A DNA stretch of 64,000 bases from positions 1-64,000 of the forward strand of contig LUCM01007423.1 in assembly GCA_008360955.1 (NCBI GenBank), read 5' to 3'. A program made the translations under genes and the position numbers. Under the pieces are notes generated by a model that had not been told where the DNA came from, did no database searches, and was given only the letters and a program-made list of their open reading frames with translations. Positions 41,843-54,543 of the stretch are shown piece after piece; the first letter of the stretch is position 1, and each line of letters opens with the position of its first letter. Source of the DNA: Fasciolopsis buskii. Its lineage: Eukaryota; Platyhelminthes; Trematoda; Plagiorchiida; Fasciolidae.

Positions 41843-44800
41843 TTCGTAAAAGTAACACCACTTCACGAACATCCACAAGAAATACTGAGAACCAAAATCA
41901 TTTACTTCATATTTCCGCTTCCCTTCCAAATGGGACTGTTGTAGACTGCTGTTTGCAGGGATGACAGTCCAGCAGAGTCTAGATCCCAATCATACTTCGA
42001 GTTAAGACAAAAATTTGTATAGTCTTGACCTCTTCACTATTTCTCGATTTGGTAGTTCACCATCCATAACTTAGAATGTGCACTGACTTCTCATCATAAG
42101 AACTGATTTTTTTAAGGTCTCGGATGACAGTTAACAAACGACTATATTGGCTATACTACCTGCTGGTTGCTTTCGACAAGTCGTGTGCGCCATAGTCCAC
42201 CATGTGCTACCGTTAAAAAACCATTTTCATAATTACCCAGCTGTGTTGATATCAGTAATCATTGTAATCTTCTGCAGATTGCCCTTCTTAGGGGGCACGG
42301 TTTTTCATATTGGGCAAGAATAAAAAAATGAAAGTATGGGATTTACATACAGAAAACTGATAATTCCTGAGGATACAACATCTCTCGGATTGCAATCGGG
42401 CGAGTCTATTGACTCGAAAGTGCATGAAAATATCAATGTTTTCCATGGAGCAAGAGAATACGCAGTGACGCACGGCAGTGTTCACTCAGCTCCTTTCTGG
42501 GGACCATCTGGTGACAAGGTCACAGTGACCTGAGATGTCTGGATGACATCGTCAACAACTGAGTCCACCTAGACCTCCCGATATGACACATTTTCATTTT
42601 TTGTCACAATTCTCCGTGTTGTGTCGGAATGAAATTGAACTCATTCCAAATTGTGTCAAAATATTTCAGAAAGTCCATCTGGATGGGGTATTGGGATTAT
42701 GGCTGAAGTGTGAGCATATTTGCTTGGACGGCATATCGATTGTCCGTAAGTTTCCCTAAAATTTTCATACACTGCCGCGCATACCAGATCTCGTGAAAAG
42801 GAGGCAATTTTGCCATTTTCCAGATAATTTTGATGTGATCGCAACAAATGTGAAAAACTACAGTTGCACCTTTCTACTTCCGTAATTAAATGCTGAGTAC
42901 TCAGTGGTCACTGTAATCTGCTTTCTATCTCAGTTGTCGAGCTGAGGAGTGACGATCGATTTTCACTGCGATCGTTTTCCAGGACACGAGGCATCTTGTT
43001 CGGTTGATATAAGTTGTTTACATTACAGTACCACTGTAACAAGCCTGCTCATTCAGATCCAGTGGGACTTTCCTATCCCCCGCTCTCTCGAGGACACGTT
43101 CGTTTTTTTCTTGTTCACGGGATGTACAAAGTCAGCGTAAAATTTCTGGTACAGACATGGCCACTTCTGAAATTTCGAAAGAATGCTGAGAAATGCCATA
43201 AATGGATTTTCCAAGACGGTAGTATTCCAGCACACCCTTCACTAGTGCATAATGTTTAGTATGTTTCTAACCCCATGGATGGTCGGCGTAGAACGAGTTG
43301 TTAATTATGGTGTTAGAAACAATATCTTCTTTAGGGATGATCCCCGTTCCTTTGTAAAATATCCACAGCTCCATAGAGCACCACTGCCTTTCTATTTAGC
43401 AATCACGTCAATATCAGAGATTTCATACCTTAATATAAACGACATGACCACGAGAAACCTTTGAACTCTGGGGCAGTCAAAATAAATCACGAATACATTA
43501 AAAATCGTTTGCGTATCGTATTTTGCATATTCTTATCTATCTACGAACTTCGTCCTATTGATTTAGCGGTCCGTGGACATAGGAATTGCTTACAAGAGGA
43601 TCAAAGCGGTCGGGTGGTCAAACTTCACCAACGACATTACCACAGGGTAGCAGATACTGAGTCAGCCTACCCGGTAGCCACGTCAAAATTCATCACAACC
43701 ATAGTGATATCTCATTGACGGAATGAAGAAGTCTAATGAGGAAGTCCGTCGTTCGTGATGGACCGAATTACCCAGCTGACTACTCGATCAGCGATCGTTA
43801 ACCAAAGGAAATCAGTGTGTGCGATTTCACCCTGTTTTCATCGGACTCGGTTGTCCTCGCTAGGGTTAATGGGGAAGAATGATGGAGCATTAGCTTGACA
43901 GATGAACTGTGGCCTCATTTCTGGGCAGAACGTTTGAATTTTTAGTCATAGTCGACACTCCCTTCTCTTCTGCTGGCTAATAAAATAAAAAACCGGAAAG
44001 CGATCATTTGGATGCAGGAGGAAGGTTAATGTTCTTTTCAGCAAATATAACAACTCATGAACTGGTGTCTATTTCAGGGTATGATGTTGACCATCTTTTG
44101 TCCAAAGAATAATTACGAGAATTTGTGTTTTCACCTAAGTTTAAAAGTTGATCACTGAATGCTAAACGAAAGAGTGCATATTTCGATTTCCTTCCTGTGA
44201 GTTTTCATACCACAAAGGGTTAATCTTTCAGTTCCTAAGATGATGCATTTTAGTTTATTTTGGTGAAGGGTGCATGATGTGCGATGGTTCGTGAAAGACT
44301 CATCTGAGGTGAAAATTACGAAGAGGGAGGATTTACAAAATTTATTTCAACGACAAAAGTCTGCAATGTGCATGTTGCTTGATGATTTAGTCCACACTCA
44401 AGCACGGACAGTCACGTTGATGGGCTATTACCAACGGCACCCTGTTTGGTCTTAGATTTCCGATAGTCTTATGAAGAAATCATTTCTATCATCATGACAA
44501 AAAGTGCTCGGATAAAATGTTTATTTTATAGACCAATGTATTATGTCATTGCTTCTGCATTTGGAAATCAACTTCTTATTCGTCATTAAACTTCTGTGGT
44601 TATGGCCAATTTCACAGTGTATTTTTCTATAGTTCCCATCTTATAGCCCACATTTCGAATTGCTCAACTAATTTATTTTGTCTTCAAAAGATAAGCAAAC
44701 ACAATTGCAATTAGTTCTTCCTTAGATGCTGATACCTAAGCAAAACGCTAGATTCGCCATCCTCCCTCCCATTGAAGCACCGGATTCCTGTGAACCTTGT

Positions 44801-46809
44801 GCATGCTCGCATAGTTATCGTACATCTCGTCATTGGATTTAAGCAAACTGTCCACAGCGTCACGTGCAATTCATTCAGGTCTTCTGAGGGCGTTGGTTCT
44901 ACCCCTTTTTGAGAAACGGTTCCTGACAGTTTAAAAATTCTGTCCTCTTTATTCGGTTCATCAAGACAGGCTAAAAGCAATTCTTGCCGGATGTTGCCAT
45001 TTCGTATTGCCAATGTCAATCGCATGCGTATAGAAAATTCGATGAACAAGTGTTCTATAAAACATAAAAGTTCGGAGAATTCAAGTCAAGAAATTTGGAT
45101 CAACTTCATGGTAGATGAATTGATTGGCCCGATACCTTCTACCTGCTTAAAAGTGGATTGCATTGCCTCATAATCAACGTCTCAATGAATACAAGTATTT
45201 TTCAGTTCCGACTACTTACCAGTGGCTCGAAAGAAAACACCGGTTAAATTTTACGTTCTCTCTCCTCTAGATAGCCGGTCACTGATGAACCTAAATTCCA
45301 GTTTTTCTGATCGTCAGAAAGATCTTGCGTCATTATCTTTATCAGCCATTTCGGAATGTGTTCAGTTATTCGATGTGAATGTCGCCGGTTTGTTCTGATA
45401 ATGTACAGCTGCATATAACCTGAAGAGTGATATGCGAGGGAGAATTAGCGAAGTGGCGATCTCCACGGTTGTCTTATTCCATCTATCGAGTGCACCGTAT
45501 AATTTGAGTATGCTCGGTTAGAAGTTTGCGATTCAAAGCTGATCTGATTCTTTGGCGCATTTTGTTCATAAGGTGCTCACCCTTATGCACTAGTTTCTTT
45601 GGAGCTCCGTATACTGGATCGTTTTGGGGCTGTCGATGAATCTTTCGAGCTAACAGTTAAGTCTCAAGGTCTTCCGAAAAAAATGTGTCCATCCCAAGGA
45701 GTTCATCGAGAAGCAAACGTTAAGATATTTCAGCTACAAGCTCAGAAAAAGCAGCATGCAACGAGGGACAACCTTAGGAATGTGTGGAAAAATAACCCCA
45801 ACATACAATACAAAAGCATGCATTTGAAAATATGATACATTCGGCATATTCGCATAAAATCAGAACCAATGATTATGGGAAAAAAGACTCAAACATTCAA
45901 TCAATTCATTGACCATGGTCGGAACAGGTGAAATGAAACGACCAAGTCTTCAGTGCGTTGCGCCTTGCGGGATAGGAACTAATCTTGCAACACGTGACGC
46001 ATGCTGTCATCAAACCGGGCCCAATAGTGATAATTGGCAAACCAAACTAGAGACTGTTTATTGGAAATGTAGTGAGCCGCTATCGAATGGAGCAGATAAC
46101 TCGGAGGGCGATAGATGCGCTTTTGGCGTTACCAGACGGCTAATAACGAGGTTCGATATCAGTTACCATTTGCAGCCATCTTGGAATGAAAGTTGTCCAA
46201 CACAACGACCAGATTGCTCTGTTGTCTTTAACCGATTTCAATCTGCAGAGAAGATATTTTGAAAAGAGGTACGGCTTGGGTTTATGTAGGCATCAGTTAA
46301 GTCTGACCAACTGAGCAAATAGTATGCTGAGTTCGAAAGGCTATTCTTCGTTGCCGATAAGGAAGCATTTGGTACCTGCTCACCCATTCATTTGTGCATG
46401 TTTATAAGCCGCGGTCATTGTGTGTAGTGTTTCATCCAATTCTCAGCCGCTCACCGGCTCAGACATCTCCAATGGCCTCACTGGGCTCTCCTTCGTTTTC
46501 GTCAGTACCAGTGTGTCCTCACGGCTGCTATCGACTCTGCCTCATCATGCCAAAATTCCGGAAAGGGATTTTGACTGTCTTCGGTTCCTGCAGGAAGTTG
46601 ATTTCGAGACCGACCAGCCAACAAAAGTATTTCGAATGAAAGCCCACCCTTTCGATGAAATTCTTTTCTCTTTTTGTGGTTGTTTTGCGTTCATACGCAT
46701 TAGACTCCTACTGCCAATCCCCCAGGAGGGTCCATGTGAGCGACTGTCCCAAACTGTTCGGTATATTCTCCGTCCTGTCATAAGTTACAGCCTGGTAGAT
46801 GACTAGGCA
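41843..46809. other. Intergenic, mostly unassigned
   Basis: No gene is recognised in about 5 kb. Two stretches look faintly protein-like but match nothing I know: 45049-44711 (-), where a second frame also reads 'DAVDSLLKSNDEMYDNYASM', and 46420-46690 (+), 'ERDFDCLRFLQEVDFETDQP'. Each could be a single exon or a decayed repeat. Confidence 0.35.
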
Positions 46810-46930
46810 TTGTTGGCTCCGTTCCCTAAGAGTGGAAAAATATAAACAACAAGTCTTTGGCAAAGTTGAATTTGAACCCCCAGGTCTACAGTGTTGCAAC
46901 GCCCAGCCGTATATTGTTACTCCTCCGAAA
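46810..46930 (-). repeat. Possible second SINE type
   Basis: On the minus strand there is a B-box-like 'gggggttcaaattcaac' preceded at tRNA-like distance by 'ctgggcgttgcaacac'. This suggests another tRNA-derived element. No second copy was found in the window, so support is weak. Confidence 0.25.
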
Positions 46931-47588
46931 TCCAGAGGCTGGTCCCTCTGGTTCGGCTAGTTGAACGCTGACGAAACGATAGGGACTCTAGCTGATCAGC
47001 TTTGGTGCCGTTGGGGACTACAGCTATTTCCCGGCTTATCAGACGGCGTGTTGATTGCTGAAGCGAGGAAGAAAATTTAATTGCGGTCACTTAATTCCTG
47101 CCGCAAAGCAGGGTGCGTCCAAGGGGCCAATAGGCTAAAGAAGTAACAAACAAAACCATCAAATCGAGCGTCAAAATGACGTAAAATGTCTGTGTTCGAA
47201 CTAGCAATGGAATCCACCGAAACTACATTCGTCAATTGTATCTCCTCGAAGTGCCTGATGAGTCGCTGCTGCAGGGTAGCACAAAGAAGTTTAACCCAAA
47301 TCCATAGATGTTGCGATGAGTCTTATCGGAATTAAAACTCTGACTTCCTTCAGTCATTAGTGATATTTGCTTTTCCATCCAACTATTTCCAAAACGTTTG
47401 CTATACCAGTTCGAGATTGACTAGGAAACATCATTTCTGGATAGTTTTTCGTCGTTCCTGGGCCTCATGTTCCGTCATAACAATTTTATTTCGCTAACAC
47501 ATCTGTATCCTAGGGCTCAAAACCTAATGGTCATATTCTTAAGTCTGATTTTCACACTATTTCCTGCTTTGCACTTGTTATCGTTTGC

Positions 47589-47885
47589 ACTCTGTCTCTG
47601 TTTACATGTCTGTCTACCCCAGATAGATTGCATTCATGTCGGTCTGACTGTTGTCTCCCGCGGCGATTCGAAAGATACACCGTGACTGCCATACATTTTC
47701 CGTCCTACGAATGTCATTTTAAACATTCACCTGTACATCTGACAGTCTATCAGTTCAAAATGTATTCAAACTCCATCAGATTTATGAAAACGTTCATGAA
47801 GGTGTGGAAATTTTCAGCCTAGTTCCACTGCCGTATATATTCGTGCCACTGGATAGAAGTTGTCACTCGGTCGTAATGCGATGGT
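47589..47885 (+). repeat. Left arm of an imperfect inverted repeat
   Basis: The block at 47799-47885 ('gtgtggaaattttcagcc', then 'tagttccactgccgtat', then 'cggtcgtaatgcgatgg') matches the reverse complement of 48045-48135. The block at 47589-47650 matches the reverse complement of about 48170-48240 more weakly. The arms differ by about 100 bp of internal sequence. Confidence 0.55.
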
Positions 47886-48040
47886 TGTGTGGAGCCTTGT
47901 CCCTTCAGTTGAACGAATATCTATACCCTGCGTCAAGGTGTTTCTGTTGTGCCAAAAGTATCCAGCACTGTGTGCCAAGTCGGCTGTACGTGTTCAAAAA
48001 GCTACATACGTGGATAGGCGTTTAATCGAGGGGATAAATA

Positions 48041-48275
48041 TCAAAGCAATGATCGCATTAAGACCGAGCAATGACTTCCACTCAGTGCCACAAACGTATA
48101 CGATAGCAGAACTAGGCTGAGAATTTCCACACAATCATGAACCCTCCCATGAGCGACTGTTAGATAAATATGGATACAGTCCATTTGGTATGGACATACA
48201 TGGGAACGGACAGAAAACGTAAACGGTAGCAAACGAAAGACTACAAGTGGCGTGAAAACCACATCTAGCAATGCA
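48041..48275 (-). repeat. Right arm of an imperfect inverted repeat
   Basis: The inverted partner of 47589-47885. The two copies may be two insertions of one unknown repeat. They lie just upstream of the gypsy remnant. Confidence 0.55.
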
Positions 48276-48401
48276 ATCAGTAAACTTTACGCCTTAATAT
48301 TACAGAAGTGTTTGCGAAATAAGTGTCAGGATGGAAAACTGTGCCGTGAAACGATGAAAAGCTATACAAGAATTGTTTTCTGGTCAACGTCGTAGAAATA
48401 G

Positions 48402-48890
48402 TTGCGCTCAAAAGAAACTAGTATTGATGCCCGAATAGAATCAGCAAACTACGTATATCCTTTCGTTGCTTCCGAACAAGAGCGCAGCGCCAATATGTGT
48501 ACATTGTTGCATTGCCTCTACCGGTTAAACTTGTGCTTAAACACGAATAAGTGTTTTATGAGCAAGATATCGTCTTTCCAAATGTGTTATATTCGAAAAA
48601 GGAGTCCAGAACCTACCACAGCAATTCAACTTATGCGTTTTCTCCATTGTTCTTCTCACTATTTGATACATTCACCGAAATTTGCTACTGTTATCGGACC
48701 ATTGTGCATATTGCTGAGGGCTGGTGTCCCGTTTAAATGGACGGGTGTTCAGCGAGACCCCTTTATGTTCATGAAACAAATGATTGAGTCTGTTTCTATC
48801 GTTTGAGTTTACGATTAAATGACAGACATTTATTCCAACAAATGCTTCGGATATATGGCATGGAGCTGTTCTAACCCGAGTCCACCGTGG
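48402..48890 (+). mobile_element. Ty3/gypsy retrotransposon remnant, RT end and RNase H start
   Basis: The plus-strand frame to 48806 reads as the end of a Ty3/gypsy reverse transcriptase: 'LLHCLYRLNLCLNTNKCFM' (the L..LR.NPKKC block), 'TTAIQLMRFLHCSSHYLIH' (the LRSFLGL..YYR.FI block), then 'GPLCILLRAGVPFKWTGVQR' (the PL..LLKK..FKWT block). After a frameshift, 'NASDIWHGAVLTR' at about 48842-48880 corresponds to the start of RNase H (DAS..G.GAVL). No LTRs, integrase or gag were found. Confidence 0.75.
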
Positions 48891-50403
48891 CCAAAAAAAT
48901 ATGTGAAATGCACATCAAGAACACTTTGGAGCCACGAAAGCAGGTATTCGGCCACTCTTGTCTAAGTCTGGGCGGATTACCTAAAACCATTTTCCAAATT
49001 ATCTCCGAATTATTTCAAAAATATATGAAAATGTCGTCTTACTGATTCAATGAGACCACCTTTGCAAGGTTCGGAACGTTATCCTCCTTGTTTGTGCACA
49101 CATTTTTACGTACGTACTGTAGGATGCATCAACTAGCTACGCATAAATCCGCCATCCGCGAGCAAATGTGCCCCTGTATGTTTGACAGGGACGTGTTCCC
49201 ATCCAACCCTGAATAGTTCGACAATCCCGAAGCAGTGGGAAACGGTCTACAGAGCTGCAGTCATCGATATTGTCATGAACAGTCACGTTTGCTTCTTGTG
49301 ATAGTTTCACCTCGAAAGTCCTCTCTGATACCCACCACCCCTCCTGGTACACCAAACTTAAAAAGGTTTCATCAACATTCAAATGTCTGTTTTTCTTGAA
49401 CTGCCGACCAGCTTGAAAGTTTTGTACTAATTAGTTTTATATCTATTTTCCTATTAAAATTGTGCATACTTTACTTTTTTACCTGTATGTACAATGCAGA
49501 AGAATAAAAACCCATCCTTTTTGAGTGTGTAAAATGAGCACTGACTTGACTTTAGATTCAGAGATGCTTTCCAAATGAAATAAATATTGTTACAGTCTAA
49601 AATAGAAACTACTAGTTACTGATGCATATGCTATGCATGTCTCATGCTTCATTTCTCCATCCTCCTTAAAGTTTGAACTTATATTATCCAAGTATGGCAG
49701 ATGTCCTGAAATCACAAAGACCCACCGGCGAATGGTTCTAGTGGCCGGATGTTTTCTTCCATTGCAAACATCGTGAATAAATGTGGATTTTGTCAGCTTT
49801 CACATATCAACTCCAATACAATCAGTGGATTGCCCTTTGCCGACCCTGGACAAAATTGGTTATCCCCATCGTGGGCTGTTTTCCGCAATCCTACTGTAAA
49901 AGTACAAATATGCTTGTAGTCATGCTTTTATAGCAGGTGGCCTTAGGCCCACTTAGGTGGGGAGATAAAACCATGTACAATTATTCAGTGGACGAAACAC
50001 CAAATCGGTCGTTTAGGTTTAGCAAAAGAATTTGCGATGGACAGTGGCCTGACGTTAACCGACTATAGATTTGAAGAATTTCCGTGCAGATAAGGTATCA
50101 AACATGCGGGAACTATGCCGTACAAACCAACACGAACGTCCCAACTGTTCTATCAGACAGAATATTCAAGCGCTGTATTTCCAGGAAAATTCACAAAAAG
50201 ATTCCCTGCTTCTTTTTGCGGTTCACGTACTACATTAGACAGCGCAATGCGACGAATGAGACAATAGAAGAACTAATGCTTGAGAGGCTTGTTTCATGGA
50301 AAATTTAAGTACCACAATAGATAGTGAGTGAAAAATTGCGCGGATATCACTAGAGACAAAGATATTGTAAAAGACATTCATAGTGTGACCCCAAGCTTGT
50401 CTT
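48891..50403. other. Intergenic, unassigned
   Basis: A minus-strand frame at 49137-49382 is protein-like but matches no family I recognise. It might belong to the decayed gypsy element or be an isolated exon. Confidence 0.4.
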
Positions 50404-51237
50404 CTATCTGAATCTGATACCACAATTGACTAAGCCTCTCAGTCGACAGAATAGAGAAGACCTGAGCCAACAATCGGATAGGAAAATTGCATTGTTTATA
50501 TCGTGGCTCCGACGTAGCGCCGATGCGGCAATGTACAAGATTGCAAACCATGGCAAAGAGGTACCGGTGGTCGGGGCGATTCGAAAGCGAGAACTTTCGA
50601 AAAGTGCAGCACGAGCGGAAACATACAGGTCTGGTGTGCGATGAAACAAGCGCAACCAAACAAATATCACAGAATAGATACCAAGAGTCAAAGCAAATCT
50701 TAGAGGAAATGGTTTTCGAGGATTGTCAGTTTTCTCCGAAAGATTGATGCCACTGCAGGAGCTACCGGCTAAAAAGCTGAAGAAGCTTTTGATAACTGGG
50801 TAGGGTGGTGAATGGGAATTCATACAGCGTGAACGAATACACACATGCCACGTGAGCGGATGCAAATGTTCTGTAGGATGCTGACGGGCGGAACCGTTGG
50901 GGTGCATGAACTTTGAAATGGTCGAGCATGAACCAGATTCGTTGCCGGTGACATGGTTGCGATAATCGTCGTCCAGGTGATACCACACCAGTACGGCCAA
51001 GACGTCGAGAAACTGCAAACGACCGGAATGTCCGGAAGCCAAACTGAAACGCTCGGAATCAGAACGTCGGAGTCGACCAAAGTGAGCCGCAGAACGATTG
51101 ATGGAGCCAAAATTCTCGCTTTTCATGAAGGCAATGAACGAACCGATTGACCGAAGCCATGTAAACAAAAAGAAGCATGAAATGGTGTAGCGACTGCGAT
51201 GTATGTAACGCATGAACAGTAATAACGTGAAATACAT
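50404..51237 (-). CDS. Unassigned 277-codon open frame
   Basis: This is the longest uninterrupted frame in the window apart from tubulin. The predicted product starts with hydrophobic and basic residues ('YTISCFFLFTWLRSIGSF') that could be a membrane segment. A Ser/Arg-rich middle follows, then a second hydrophobic stretch ('TLGIYSVIFVWLRLF'). I do not recognise any domain. The other two minus-strand frames and the plus strand are also open for 60-95 codons here, so the frame may simply reflect base composition or a decayed repeat. No splice signals or neighbouring exons were found that would make it part of a gene. Confidence 0.2.
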   Translation of the reverse strand: MYFTLLLFMRYIHRSRYTISCFFLFTWLRSIGSFIAFMKSENFGSINRSAAHFGRLRRSDSERFSLASGHSGRLQFLDVLAVLVWYHLDDDYRNHVTGNESGSCSTISKFMHPNGSARQHPTEHLHPLTWHVCIRSRCMNSHSPPYPVIKSFFSFLAGSSCSGINLSEKTDNPRKPFPLRFALTLGIYSVIFVWLRLFHRTPDLYVSARAALFESSRFRIAPTTGTSLPWFAILYIAASALRRSHDINNAIFLSDCWLRSSLFCRLRGLVNCGIRFR

Positions 51238-51620
51238 GCGATTAGTGTCATAGATATAAACACATGTTATTACTGCGTTTGGTTAAAATATCGTGTTTGT
51301 CTCAGTCGCGAAAAAGTCCTGCACAAACAAACTTCCGACCAGAATGTGAGACGGAAGTCTCATTCGCGGGCGGCTGTTTAGAAGTGCACGCTGACTTGAA
51401 CGTGAGACAGTGGGCTTGTTTGAGGACGCAACAGCTGCTCCCCTGAACGTGAGACATTGACCTCATTCGACATTGCTGCATGCCCTGGTGTCACAATGAG
51501 GTGTTATCATAAAGCCGTACAAGGTTAATACCGAATCTCAAACTGTTAAACAGTACGCTATCATCAGCCTACGCGACCTTGGGACGACTAAACTTGAAGG
51601 GCGATAAATCACGCAAAAAT
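51238..51620. repeat. Short degenerate direct repeats before the tRNA array
   Basis: The motif GAAYGTGAGAC occurs at 51342, 51398 and 51445, that is at spacings of 56 and 47 bases, with related sequence after it (two of the three are followed within 25 bases by 'ctcattcg'). It looks like a small, diverged minisatellite. Otherwise nothing is recognised. Confidence 0.4.
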
Positions 51621-51809
51621 GGGCCAACATACAGACATGGATCCAATCACAATCAATATGCTACCATCTCAACATCATCACTCAGCAACACATCATCCTC
51701 TACCAATCCCGTGAAATAAATAATCCCACTTCAATTATCACACCCTAAATGTCACAAATACCGAGACAAATTGACTCATACGACAATTCATAACAAAATT
51801 ATTATACCC

Positions 51810-51885
51810 ACTCCTAATACACACATACATACACCCACTCCCACCCACCCACCCACCCACTCACTCACTCACACACACACACAAC
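51810..51885. repeat. ACCC/ACTC/CA simple-repeat tract, unit 1
   Basis: A C-and-A-rich tract passing from CACCCA repeats through CACT to CA dinucleotides. It recurs in every unit at about 53325-53395, 54800-54875 and 56265-56342. Confidence 0.85.
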
Positions 51886-52923
51886 AGCGGGAGAAGACTG
51901 AAGAATCACACACAGGGAATGACAAATCCAGACACAAACCCAACCAAACCGACAACGAACGAACAAAACAAACTGGGAACGCGGATAGGGAATAGCCTAG
52001 CATGATCTCTTACCTTCAGCATTTCTGTCAAATCTCATCATTCTCCTTACCCGAGGTTCTCACCTGGTGCAGAAGAAGTACCACACCCCCCCTTGACGCT
52101 CGACCATGCTCAACCATGATCCACTACCCCGTTCGTCGCACAACTCGGAAGACGACGAGGTACCGGTTTTCAAAACCGTCTTCTCAAATTGTCAGTAGTA
52201 TCTTGTCACTATTCACACAATATTCCTACAAAAATCCAATTCACCAGAAACTACATAATATCAAGTGAGATTAAATGCACAATTTTGTACCACATCGTCT
52301 CATCCGATTGATCGACTACTCGCGACATTCTCTACCCACACGATGTGCTACTCGTAGCCAACTGTGAACCGAAATCAATTCACCATCTCCACCATTGTGG
52401 CCACTGTTCCCGAACATCCTACACATGGACTCGACTGATCATACATAGTTCACACGTGAACCCAATTCAAAATATCGGACGTCTTCTATTCAGGCGTGTA
52501 TATGCACATGTAAGCCTGTTCAATTCTACTAATTATTCCCTTATTCGTCTCACACCAAATTGGAGCCCACATTTATGCCAACGGACACATTATTTCACAG
52601 ATTAAACATTCTCTCATCTACGGAGATTGGAAGCGTAAAAACGAGATATTCAACATCTCACACACTGAACTTACACTATTTCAGTCTCGTCTAACACAAC
52701 CGCACGGATTGGTGCTCGGACTTGAGCTAGGATACATGTTCCATACAACAAGAATTCCAACAATCATCACTAGTTATTGATCATTCCAGTTTCGGTCGAA
52801 TGTATTTGACTTCTTCGAAATCTGTGTGCTGTTCATGTGCTCACGTGAAACGGTGTTGGCCGGTTTTAGCAATTCCGTAGGCCGACTACGCTGACCAAGA
52901 TTCGGGCGATCATAACCCCGGGT

Positions 52924-52952
52924 CGGATGCACGTGATGCACGTGATGCACGT
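52924..52952. repeat. GATGCACGT short tandem repeat, unit 1
   Basis: Three copies of the 9-mer gatgcacgt. Unit 2 also has three (about 54407-54433). Unit 3 has two, with an extra g (about 55879-55898). Confidence 0.85.
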
Positions 52953-53061
52953 GGATTGCGGATTGGGAAGCAGAACATGCATTGTGCACCGCTTTCTTTC
53001 ATCCACACAATCCCGTTCCCGACACGAGAAAATCAGGGACCGTGTGAACTGTCAAATACCC

Positions 53062-53145
53062 TGGTAGGTGTGGGGTTCGAACCCACGCGGAGATCATCTC
53101 CAGTGGAACTTAAGTCCACCGCCTTAACCACTCGGCCAACCTACC
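53062..53145 (-). tRNA. tRNA-Leu (UAA), array copy 1
   Basis: On the minus strand the cloverleaf is complete. The 7-bp acceptor stem is GGTAGGT/ACCTACC with discriminator A. The A box is TGGCCGAGTGG. The anticodon stem GTGGA/TCCAC encloses the loop CTTAAGT, so the anticodon is TAA. A long variable arm typical of class II tRNAs (TGGAGATGATCTCC) follows. The B box is GGTTCGAACCC. There is no intron and no encoded CCA. A TTTT stretch (minus strand, about 53030) lies about 30 bases downstream as a likely Pol III terminator. Confidence 0.95.
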
Positions 53146-54543
53146 GACATAAATCCAATCACAATCAATATGCTACCATCTCAACATCATCACTCAGCAA
53201 CACATCATCCTCTACCAATCCCGTGAAATAAATAATCCCTTCAATTATCACACCCTAAAATGTCACAAATACCGAGACAAATTGACTCATACGACAATTC
53301 ATAACAAAATTATTATACCCACTCCTAATACACACTACATTACACCCACTCCCACCCACCCACCACTCATCACTACACAACACACACACACAAAGCGAGA
53401 GAGACTGACAGACACACAGGGAGAGACAAAACAAACAAACAAACAAACGAACAAACGAACAAACAAACAAACTGAACGCCGATAGGATAGCCTAAGCCAT
53501 ATCTCTTCCTCCAGCATTTTGTCATCCTCATCCTTCTCCTTACCGATTCTCACCTGGTCGGGAGAAGTACCACGCTCGACCATGCTCAACCATGATCCAC
53601 TACCCCGTTCGTCGCACAACTCGGAAGACGACGAGGTACCGGTTTTCAAAACCCGTCTTCTCAAATTGTCAGTAGTATCTTGTCACTATTCACACAATAT
53701 TCCTACAAAAATCCAATTCACCAGAAACTACATAATATCAAGTGAGATTAAATGCACAATTTTGTACCACATCGTCTCATCCGATTGATCGACTACTCGC
53801 GACATTCTCTACCCACACGATGTGCTACTCGTAGCCAACTGTGAACCGAAATCAATTCACCATCTCCACCATTGTGGCCACTGTTCCCGAACATCCTACA
53901 CATGGACTCGACTGATCATACATAGTTCACATCGTGAACCCAATTCAAAATATCGGACGTCTTCTATTCAGGCGTGTATATGCACATGTAAGCCTGTTCA
54001 ATTCTACTAATTATTCCCTTATTCGTCTCACCAAAATTGAGCCCACATTATGCCCACGGACACAATTTTTCACAAATTAAACATTCTCTCATCTACGGGA
54101 TTGGAACGAGTAAAACGAGATATCAACATCTCACCACCATCTGAACTTAACAATCTATTCATCTCGTCTTAACAACCAAACCACGATTGGTGGCTCGGAA
54201 CTTGGGCTCAGGATACATGATTCATACACACGATATTCAACAATCATCACTAGTTATTGATCATCCAGTTCGGTCGATTGTATTTGGACTTCTTCGAAAT
54301 CTTGTGTGCTGTTCATGTGCTCACGTGAACGGTGTGTGGCCGTTTAGCCACATTCGTAGGCCCGACTACGCTGACCAAGATTCGGGCGATCATAACCCCG
54401 GGTCGGATGCACGTGATGCACGTGATGCACGTGGATTGCGGATTGGGAAGCAGAAACATCGCATTGTGCACCGCTTTCTTTCATCCACACAATCCCGTTC
54501 CCGACACGAGAAAATCAGGGACCGTGTGAACTGTCAAATACCC

